Below, piece by piece: positions 1 through 9,009 of a stretch of 64,000 nucleotides of DNA. Numbering within the stretch: the first letter of the stretch is position 1; the number at the start of each line of letters is the position of its first letter. The stretch is from contig CAXKWD010000001.1 of assembly GCA_964059195.1 (NCBI GenBank), positions 120,771,751 through 120,835,750 of the forward strand. Reading direction: 5' to 3'. The notes under the pieces were generated by a model. That model made no database searches, was not told the DNA's origin, and saw only the letters and a program-made list of their open reading frames with translations. A program made the translations under genes and the position numbers. Origin of the DNA: Ectobius pallidus (lineage: Eukaryota; Arthropoda; Insecta; Blattodea; Ectobiidae).

Positions 1-358
1 AAATCCACCCAGAATTCGAAGAAGGCTAACCCCTTTGAAAAAGTTAAAAACTCCACCCAGAATTCGAAGAAGGCTAACCCCTTTGAAAAAGTTGAAAAAT
101 CCACCCAGAATTCGATGAAGGCTAACCCTTTTGAAAAAGTTGAAAAATCCACCCAGAATTCAGAGAAGGCTAACCCCTTTGAAAAAGTTGAAAAATCCAC
201 TCAGAATTCGAAGAAGGCTAACCCCTTTGAAAAAGTTGAAAATCCACCCAGAATTCGAAGAAGGCTAACCCCTTTGAAAAAGTTGAAAAATCCTCCCAGA
301 ATTCGAAGAAGGCTAACCCCTTTGAAAAAGTTGAAAAATCCACCCAGAATTCGAAGAA

Positions 359-360
359 GC
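359..360. other. Single-G loss marker, nine copies
   Basis: GAAGAAGGCTAAC becomes GAAGAAGCTAAC. Copies are at 359, 7192, 9368, 23263, 27555, 28408, 32700, 43781 and 49368, each about 35-40 bp before a TTTGATG monomer. It ends the frame that reads NPPRIRRRLTPLKKLK and is one of the most widely shared lineage markers. Confidence 0.9.
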
Positions 361-638
361 TAACCCCTTTGAAAAAGTTGAAAAATCCACCCAGAATTTG
401 ATGAAGGCTAACCCCTTTGAAAAAGTTGAAAAATCCACCCAGAATTCGAAGAAGGCTAACCCCTTTGAAAAAGTTGAAAAATCCACCCAGAATTCGAAGA
501 AGGCTAACCCCTTTGAAAAAGTTGAAAAATCCACCCAGAATTCGATGAAGGCTAACCCCTTTGAAAAAATTGAAAAATCCACCCAGAATTCGATGAAGGC
601 TAACCCCTTTGAAAAAGTTGAAAAATCCACCCAGAATA

Positions 639-3600
639 CGAAGAAGGCTAACCCCTTTGAAAAAGTTGAAAAATCCACCCAGAATTCGATGAAGGCTAAC
701 CCCTTTGAAAAAGTTGAAAACTCCACCCAGAATTCGAAGAAGGCTAACCCCTTTGAAAAAGTTGAAAAATCCACCCAGAATTCGAAGAAGGCTAACCCCT
801 TTGAAAAAGTTGAAAAATCCACCCAGAATTCGGTGAAGGCTAACCCTTTTGAAAAAGTTGAAAAATCCACTCAGAATTCGAAGAAGGCTAACCCCTTTGA
901 AAAAGTTGAAAATCCACCCAGAATTCGAAGAAGGATAATCCCTTTGAAAAAGTTGAAAATCCACCCAGAATTCGAAGAAGGCTAACCCCTTTGAAAAAGT
1001 TGAAAAATCCACTCAGAATTCGAAGAAGGCTAACCCCTTTGAAAAAGTTGAAAAATCCACCCAGAATTCGAAGAAGGCTAACCCCTTTGAAAAAGTTGAA
1101 AAATCCACCCAGAATTCGAAGAACGCTAACCCCTTTGAAAAAGTTGAAAAATCTACCCAGAATTTGATGAAGGCTAACCCCTTTGAAAAAGTTGAAAAAT
1201 CCACCCAGAATTCGAAGAAGGCTAACCCCTTTGAAAAAGTTGAAAAATCCACCCAGAATTCGAAGGCTAACCCCTTTGAAAAAGTTGAAAAATCCACCCA
1301 GAATTCGAAGAAGGCTAACCCCTTTGAAAAAGTTGAAAAATCCACCCAGAATTCGAAGAAGGCTAACCCCTTTGAAAAAGTTGAAAAATCCACCCAGAAT
1401 TCGATGAAGGCTAACCCCTTTGAAAAAGTTGAAAAATCCACCCAGAATTCGAAGAAGGCTAACCCCTTTGAAAAAGTTGAAAAATCCACCCAGAATTCGA
1501 TGAAGGCTAACCCTTTTGAAAAAGTTGAAAAATCAACCCAGAATTCGAAGAAGGCTAACCCCTTTGAAAAAGTTGAAAAATCCACCCAGAATTCAGAGAA
1601 GGCTAACCCCTTTGAAAAAGTTGAAAAATCCACTCAGAATTCGAAGAAGGCTAACCCCTTTGAAAAAGTTGAAAAATCCACTCAGAATTCGAAGAAGGCC
1701 CCTTTGAAAAAGTTGAAAATCCACCCAGAATTCGAAGAAGGCTAATACCTTTGAAAAAGTTGAAAATCCACCCAGAATTCGAAGAAGGCTAACCCCTTTG
1801 AAAAAGTTGAAAAATCCACTCAGAATTCGAAGAAGGCTAACCCCTTTGAAAAAGTTGAAAAATCCACCCAGAATTCGAAGAAGGCTAACCCCTTTGAAAA
1901 AGTTGAAAAATCCACCCAGAATTCGATGAAGGCTAACCCCTTTGAAAAAGTTGAAAAACCCACCCAGAATACGAAGAAGGCTAACCCCTTTGAAAAAGTT
2001 GAAAAATCCACCCAGAATTCGATGAAGGCTAACCCTTTTGAAAAAGTTGAAAAATCAACCCAGAATTCGAAGAAGGCTAACCCCTTTGAAAAAGTTGAAA
2101 AATCCACCCAGAATTCAGAGAAGGCTAACCCCTTTGAAAAAGTTGAAAAATCCACTCAGAATTCGAAGAAGGCTAACCCCTTTGAAAAAGTTGAAAATCC
2201 ACCCAGAATTCGAAGAAGGCTAACCCCTTTGAAAAAGTTGAAAAATCCTCCCAGAATTCGAAGAAGGCTAACCCCTTTGAAAAAGTTGAAAAATCCACCC
2301 AGAATTCGAAGAAGGCTAACCCCTTTGAAAAAGTTGAAAAATCAACCCAGAATTTGATGAAGGCTAACCCCTTTGAAAAAGTTGAAAAATCCACCCAGAA
2401 TTCGAAGAAGGCTAACCCCTTTGAAAAAGTTGAAAAATCCACTCAGAATTCGAAGAAGGCTAACCCCTTTGAAAAAGTTGAAAATCCACCCAGAATTCGA
2501 AGAAGGCTAACCCCTTTGAAAAAGTTGAAAAATCCTCCCAGAATTCGAAGAAGGCTAACCCCTTTGAAAAAGTTGAAAAATCCACCCAGAATTCGATGAA
2601 GGCTAACCCCTTTGAAAAAGTTGAAAACTCCACCCAGAATTCGAAGAAGGCTAACCCCTTTGAAAAAGTTGAAAAATCCACCCAGAATTCGAAGAAGGCT
2701 AACCCCTTTGAAAAAGTTGAAAAATCCACCCAGAATTCGGTGAAGGCTAACCCTTTTGAAAAAGTTGAAAAATCCACTCAGAATTCGAAGAAGGCTAACC
2801 CCTTTGAAAAAGTTGAAAATCCACCCAGAATTCGAAGAAGGATAATCCCTTTGAAAAAGTTGAAAATCCACCCAGAATTCGAAGAAGGCTAACCCCTTTG
2901 AAAAAGTTGAAAAATCCACTCAGAATTCGAAGAAGGCTAACCCCTTTGAAAAAGTTGAAAAATCCACCCAGAATTCGAAGAAGGCTAACCCCTTTGAAAA
3001 AGTTGAAAAATCCACCCAGAATTCGAAGAACGCTAACCCCTTTGAAAAAGTTGAAAAATCTACCCAGAATTTGATGAAGGCTAACCCCTTTGAAAAAGTT
3101 GAAAAATCCACCCAGAATTCGAAGAAGGCTAACCCCTTTGAAAAAGTTGAAAAATCCACCCAGAATTCGAAGGCTAACCCCTTTGAAAAAGTTGAAAAAT
3201 CCACCCAGAATTCGAAGAAGGCTAACCCCTTTGAAAAAGTTGAAAAATCCACCCAGAATTCGAAGAAGGCTAACCCCTTTGAAAAAGTTGAAAAATCCAC
3301 CCAGAATTCGATGAAGGCTAACCCCTTTGAAAAAGTTGAAAAATCCACCCAGAATTCGAAGAAGGCTAACCCCTTTGAAAAAGTTGAAAAATCCACCCAG
3401 AATTCGATGAAGGCTAACCCTTTTGAAAAAGTTGAAAAATCAACCCAGAATTCGAAGAAGGCTAACCCCTTTGAAAAAGTTGAAAAATCCACCCAGAATT
3501 CAGAGAAGGCTAACCCCTTTGAAAAAGTTGAAAAATCCACTCAGAATTCGAAGAAGGCTAACCCCTTTGAAAAAGTTGAAAAATCCACTCAGAATTCGAA

Positions 3601-4349
3601 GAAGGCCCCTTTGAAAAAGTTGAAAATCCACCCAGAATTCGAAGAAGGCTAATACCTTTGAAAAAGTTGAAAATCCACCCAGAATTCGAAGAAGGCTAAC
3701 CCCTTTGAAAAAGTTGAAAAATCCACTCAGAATTCGAAGAAGGCTAACCCCTTTGAAAAAGTTGAAAAATCCACCCAGAATTCGAAGAAGGCTAACCCCT
3801 TTGAAAAAGTTGAAAAATCCACCCAGAATTCGATGAAGGCTAACCCCTTTGAAAAAGTTGAAAAACCCACCCAGAATACGAAGAAGGCTAACCCCTTTGA
3901 AAAAGTTGAAAAATCCACCCAGAATTCGATGAAGGCTAACCCTTTTGAAAAAGTTGAAAAATCAACCCAGAATTCGAAGAAGGCTAACCCCTTTGAAAAA
4001 GTTGAAAAATCCACCCAGAATTCAGAGAAGGCTAACCCCTTTGAAAAAGTTGAAAAATCCACTCAGAATTCGAAGAAGGCTAACCCCTTTGAAAAAGTTG
4101 AAAATCCACCCAGAATTCGAAGAAGGCTAACCCCTTTGAAAAAGTTGAAAAATCCTCCCAGAATTCGAAGAAGGCTAACCCCTTTGAAAAAGTTGAAAAA
4201 TCCACCCAGAATTCGAAGAAGGCTAACCCCTTTGAAAAAGTTGAAAAATCAACCCAGAATTTGATGAAGGCTAACCCCTTTGAAAAAGTTGAAAAATCCA
4301 CCCAGAATTCGAAGAAGGCTAACCCCTTTGAAAAAGTTGAAAAATCCAC
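639..4349. repeat. Tandem pair of ~1.8-kb HOR copies, 1907 bp apart
   Basis: Bases 639-2442 correspond to 2546-4349 at a constant offset of 1907. The match starts where AATACG (copy 1) and AATTCG (copy 2) differ and ends where ACTCAG and ACCCAG differ. Shared private markers include the TAAC-loss at 1698 and 3605, the 3-bp loss near 1261 and 3168, and the AACGCT variant near 1114 and 3021. The step equals 40 monomers minus 13 bp. The carried indels in one unit (one 3-bp loss, one 4-bp loss, six single-A losses) sum to exactly 13. This indicates an in-register duplication. Identity is by eye; I noticed no differences inside the matched part. Confidence 0.85.
1698..1706. other. TAAC-loss marker (4-bp deletion), six copies
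   Basis: GGCTAACCCCTTTG is shortened to GGCCCCTTTG. Copies are at 1698, 3605, 8512, 42121, 47134 and 52721. Each is followed about 50 bp later by a monomer with CTAATACC. It shifts the reading frame and marks one HOR lineage. Confidence 0.9.
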
Positions 4350-6833
4350 CCAGAATTCGAAGAAGGCTAACCCCTTTGAAAAAGTTGAAAAATCCACCCA
4401 GAATTCGAAGAAGGCTAACCCCTTTGAAAAAGTTGAAAAATCCACCCAGAATTCGAAGAAGGCTAACCCCTTTGAAAAAGTTGAAAAATCCACCCAGAAT
4501 TCGAAGAAGGCTAACCCTTTTGAAAAAGTTGAAAAATCCACCCAGAATTCGAAGAAGGCTAACCCCTTTGAAAAAGTTGAAAAATCCACCCAGAATTCGA
4601 TGAAGGCTAACCCTTTTGAAAAAGTTGAAAAATCCACCCAGTATTCGAAAAAGTCTAACCCCTTTGAAAAAGTTGAAAAATTCACCCAGAATTCGAAGAA
4701 GGCTAACCCCTTTGAAAAAGTTGAAAAATCCACCCAGAATTCGAAGAAGGCTAACCCCTTTGAAAAAGTTAAAAAATCCACCCAGAATTCGATGAAGGCT
4801 AACCCCTTTGAAAAAGTTGAAAAATCCACCCAGAATTCGAAGAAGGCTAACCCCTTTGAAAAAGTTGAAAAATCCACCCAGAATTCGATGAAGGCTAACC
4901 CTTTTGAAAAAGCTGAAAAATCAACCCAGAATTCGAAGAAGGCTAACCCCTTTGAAAAAGTTGAAAAATCCACCCAGAATTCGAAGAAGGCTAACCCCTT
5001 TGAAAAAGTTGAAAAATCCACCCAGAATTCGAAGAAGGCTAACCCCTTTGAAAAAGTTGAAAAATCCACCCAGAATTCGAAGAAGGCTAACCCCTTTGAA
5101 AAAGTTGAAAAATCCACCCAGAATTCAGAGAAGGCTAACCCCTTTGAAAAAGTTGAAAAATCCACCCAGAATTCGAAGAAGGCTAACCCCTTTGAAAAAG
5201 TTGAAAAATCCACCCAGAATTCGAAGAAGGCTAACCCCTTTGAAAAAGTTGAAAAATCCACCCAGAATACGAAGAAGGCTAACCCCTTTGAAAAAGTTGA
5301 AAAATCCACCCAGAATTCGATGAAGGCTAACCCCTTTGAAAAAGTTGAAAAATCCACTCAGAATTCGAAGAAGGCTAACCCCTTTGAAAAAGTTGAAAAA
5401 TCCACCCAGAATTCGAAGAAGGCTAACCCCTTTGAAAAAGTTGAAAAATCCACCCAGAATTCGAAGAAGGCTAACCCCTTTGAAAAAGTTGAAAAATCCA
5501 CCCAGAATTCGAAGAAGGCTAACCCCTTTGAAAAAGTTGAAAAATCCACGCAGAATTCGAAGAAGGCTAACCCCTTTGAAAAAGTTGAAAAATCCACCCA
5601 GAATTCGATGAAGGCTAACCCTTTTGAAAAAGTTGAAAAATCAACCCAGAATTCGAAGAAGGCTAACCCCTTTGAAAAAGTTCAAAAATCCACCCAGAAT
5701 TCGAAGGCTAACCCCTTTGAAAAAGTTGAAAAATCCACCCAGAATTCGAAGAAGGCTAACCCCTTTGAAAAAGTTGAAAAATCCACCCAGAATTTGATGA
5801 AAGCTAACCCCTTTGAAAAAGTTGAAAAATCCACCCAGAATTCGAAGAAGGCTAACCCCTTTGAAAAAGTTGAAAAATCCACCCAGAATTCGAAGAAGGC
5901 TAACCCCTTTGAAAAAGTTGAAAAATCCACCCAGAATTCGATGAAGGCTAACCCCTTTGAAAAAATTGAAAAATCCACCCAGAATTCCATGAAGGCTAAC
6001 CCCTTTGAAAAAGTTGAAAAATCCACCCAGAATACGAAGAAGGCTAACCCCTTTGAAAAAGTTGAAAAATCCACCCAGAATTCGAAGAAGGCTAACCCCT
6101 TTGAAAAAGTTGAAAAATCCACCCAGAATTCGATGAAGGCTAACCCCTTTGAGAAAGTTGAAAAATCCACCCAGAATACGAAGAAGGCTAACCCCTTTGA
6201 AAAAGTTGTAAAATCCACCCAGAATTCGAAGAAGGCTAACCCCTTTGAAAAAGTTGAAAAATCGACCCAGAATTCGATGAAGGCTAACCCCTTTGAAAAA
6301 GTTGAATAATCCACCCAGAATTCGAAGAAGGCTAACCCCTTTGAAAAAGTTGAAAAATCCACCCAGAATTCGAAGAAAGCTAACCCCTTTGAAAAAGTTG
6401 AAAAACCCACCCAGAATTCGAAGAAGGCTAACCCCTTTGAAAAAGTTGAAAAATCCACCCAGAATACGAAGAAGGCTAACCCCTTTGAAAAAGTTGAAAA
6501 ATCCACCCAGAATTCGAAGAAGGCTAACCCCTTTGAAAAAGTTGAAAATCCACCCAGAATTCGAAGAAGGCTAACCCCTTTGAAAAAGTTGAAAAATCCT
6601 CCCAGAATTCGAAGAAGGCTAACCCCTTTGAAAAAGTTGAAAAATCCACCCAGAATTCGAAGAAGGCTAACCCCTTTGAAAAAATTGAAAAATCCACCCA
6701 GAATTCGATGAAGGCTAACCCCTTTGAAAAAGTTGAAAAATCCACCCAGAATACGAAGAAGGCTAACCCCTTTGAAAAAGTTGAAAAATCCACCCAGAAT
6801 TCGAAGAAGGCTAACCCCTTTGAAAAAGTTGAA
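4350..6833. repeat. HOR block with CCATG and TAA markers, first copy
   Basis: This block has ordinary monomers followed by a recognisable series: a GTTCAAAAA variant and AAG loss near 5682-5706, TTTGATGAAAGCT near 5795, AATTCCATG near 5985, GAGAAAGTT near 6153, AAATCGACCC near 6262 and a TAA at 6307-6309. The same series in the same order recurs with TAA at 20235, 39613, 59010, 61019 and 63080. The offset from this copy to the 20.2-kb copy is 13928 bp. It is a long-range repeated block of the satellite and not a gene, although the KANPFEKVE frame is open from 4261 to the TAA. Confidence 0.8.
5398..5445 (+). repeat. Reference copy of the 48-bp monomer
   Basis: This copy matches the majority base at every position I compared. 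It is about 40% GC, with 20 A, 9 T, 11 C and 8 G on the plus strand. Monomer positions 12-21 are GAATTCGAAG, an EcoRI palindrome overlapping a TTCGAA palindrome, and hold the only CpG. Two A5 tracts lie 9 bp apart across the monomer junction (AAAAAGTTGAAAAA). Read from 5398 the unit is 16 sense codons, KSTQNSKKANPFEKVE. The next plus frame is also open, the third has a TAA at GGCTAA. Two of the three minus frames are open and the third has a TAG. The choice of base 1 is arbitrary. Confidence 0.97.
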
Positions 6834-8815
6834 AAATCCACCCAGAATTCGAAGAAGGCTAACCCCTTTGAAAAAGTTAAAAACTCCACCCAGAATTCGA
6901 AGAAGGCTAACCCCTTTGAAAAAGTTGAAAAATCCACCCAGAATTCGATGAAGGCTAACCCTTTTGAAAAAGTTGAAAAATCCACCCAGAATTCAGAGAA
7001 GGCTAACCCCTTTGAAAAAGTTGAAAAATCCACTCAGAATTCGAAGAAGGCTAACCCCTTTGAAAAAGTTGAAAATCCACCCAGAATTCGAAGAAGGCTA
7101 ACCCCTTTGAAAAAGTTGAAAAATCCTCCCAGAATTCGAAGAAGGCTAACCCCTTTGAAAAAGTTGAAAAATCCACCCAGAATTCGAAGAAGCTAACCCC
7201 TTTGAAAAAGTTGAAAAATCCACCCAGAATTTGATGAAGGCTAACCCCTTTGAAAAAGTTGAAAAATCCACCCAGAATTTGAAAAAGTTGAAAAATCCAC
7301 CCAGAATTCGAAGAAGGCTAACCCCTTTGAAAAAGTTGAAAAATCCACCCAGAATTCGATGAAGGCTAACCCCTTTGAAAAAATTGAAAAATCCACCCAG
7401 AATTCGATGAAGGCTAACCCCTTTGAAAAAGTTGAAAAATCCACCCAGAATACGAAGAAGGCTAACCCCTTTGAAAAAGTTGAAAAATCCACCCAGAATT
7501 CGATGAAGGCTAACCCCTTTGAAAAAGTTGAAAACTCCACCCAGAATTCGAAGAAGGCTAACCCCTTTGAAAAAGTTGAAAAATCCACCCAGAATTCGAA
7601 GAAGGCTAACCCCTTTGAAAAAGTTGAAAAATCCACCCAGAATTCGGTGAAGGCTAACCCTTTTGAAAAAGTTGAAAAATCCACTCAGAATTCGAAGAAG
7701 GCTAACCCCTTTGAAAAAGTTGAAAATCCACCCAGAATTCGAAGAAGGATAATCCCTTTGAAAAAGTTGAAAATCCACCCAGAATTCGAAGAAGGCTAAC
7801 CCCTTTGAAAAAGTTGAAAAATCCACTCAGAATTCGAAGAAGGCTAACCCCTTTGAAAAAGTTGAAAAATCCACCCAGAATTCGAAGAAGGCTAACCCCT
7901 TTGAAAAAGTTGAAAAATCCACCCAGAATTCGAAGAACGCTAACCCCTTTGAAAAAGTTGAAAAATCTACCCAGAATTTGATGAAGGCTAACCCCTTTGA
8001 AAAAGTTGAAAAATCCACCCAGAATTCGAAGAAGGCTAACCCCTTTGAAAAAGTTGAAAAATCCACCCAGAATTCGAAGGCTAACCCCTTTGAAAAAGTT
8101 GAAAAATCCACCCAGAATTCGAAGAAGGCTAACCCCTTTGAAAAAGTTGAAAAATCCACCCAGAATTCGAAGAAGGCTAACCCCTTTGAAAAAGTTGAAA
8201 AATCCACCCAGAATTCGATGAAGGCTAACCCCTTTGAAAAAGTTGAAAAATCCACCCAGAATTCGAAGAAGGCTAACCCCTTTGAAAAAGTTGAAAAATC
8301 CACCCAGAATTCGATGAAGGCTAACCCTTTTGAAAAAGTTGAAAAATCAACCCAGAATTCGAAGAAGGCTAACCCCTTTGAAAAAGTTGAAAAATCCACC
8401 CAGAATTCAGAGAAGGCTAACCCCTTTGAAAAAGTTGAAAAATCCACTCAGAATTCGAAGAAGGCTAACCCCTTTGAAAAAGTTGAAAAATCCACTCAGA
8501 ATTCGAAGAAGGCCCCTTTGAAAAAGTTGAAAATCCACCCAGAATTCGAAGAAGGCTAATACCTTTGAAAAAGTTGAAAATCCACCCAGAATTCGAAGAA
8601 GGCTAACCCCTTTGAAAAAGTTGAAAAATCCACTCAGAATTCGAAGAAGGCTAACCCCTTTGAAAAAGTTGAAAAATCCACCCAGAATTCGAAGAAGGCT
8701 AACCCCTTTGAAAAAGTTGAAAAATCCACCCAGAATTCGATGAAGGCTAACCCCTTTGAAAAAGTTGAAAAACCCACCCAGAATACGAAGAAGGCTAACC
8801 CCTTTGAAAAAGTTG
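6834..8815. repeat. Second copy of the window start (1-2001), with a 19-bp deletion
   Basis: Bases 1-2001 correspond to 6834-8815. The offset is 6833 up to about 7276 and 6814 after it, because this copy has lost 19 bp at CCCAGAATTTGAAAAAG. Shared markers include the GTTAAAAACTCC variant (near 47 and 6880), the single-G loss (359 and 7192), AATTCGGTG (near 829 and 7643) and the TAAC-loss (1698 and 8512). The match ends at 8816, where GTTGCAAAA replaces GTTGAAAAA. Confidence 0.85.
7271..7299. repeat. Truncated 29-bp monomer (19-bp internal deletion)
   Basis: The text runs CCCAGAATTTGAAAAAG, skipping the TTCGAAGAAG and GGCTAACCCC section. The lost length is confirmed by the offset to the window-start copy dropping from 6833 to 6814. 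Within the normal monomer TTCGAAGAAG and TTTGAAAAAG start exactly 19 bp apart, so this is the product expected from misalignment between those two internal near-repeats. I did not see a second example in the window. Confidence 0.85.
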
Positions 8816-8868
8816 CAAAATCCACCCAGAATTCGAAGAAGGCTAACCCCTTTGAAAAAGTTGCAAAA
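8812..8868. repeat. Single-monomer duplication marked by GTTGCAAAA
   Basis: The change of GTTGAAAAA to GTTGCAAAA occurs at 8816 and again at 8864, exactly one monomer apart, and I noticed it nowhere else. The simplest reading is one mutation followed by duplication of a single monomer. The surrounding segment also holds extra monomers that are absent from the otherwise matching copies near 1.9 and 3.8 kb. Confidence 0.75.
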
Positions 8869-9009
8869 TCCACCCAGAATTCGAAGAAGGCTAACCCCTT
8901 TGAAAAAGTTGAAAAATCCACCCAGAATTCGAAGAAGGCTAACCCCTTTGAAAAAGTTGAAAATTCCACCCAGAATTCGATGAAGGCTAACCCCTTTGAA
9001 AAAGTTGAA

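Noticed and set aside
5409..5420. Heat-shock element from GAATTCGAAGAA
   Set aside because: The known element needs GAA and TTC units separated by two bases; here they abut directly.
5411..5428. CENP-B box in TTCGAAGAAGGCTAAC
   Set aside because: TTCG, the central A and the first C fit, but the required CGGG core is CTAA here, so the known essential bases are not complete.
5418..5432. Telomere-like CTAACCC inside GGCTAACCCC
   Set aside because: Only one such string occurs per 48 bp, embedded in unrelated sequence; it is not a tandem telomeric run.
4261..6309. 682-codon plus-strand frame as a repetitive protein gene
   Set aside because: It is one of many frames that arise because the monomer is 16 codons without a stop; there are no unique ends and it is bounded only by variant monomers.
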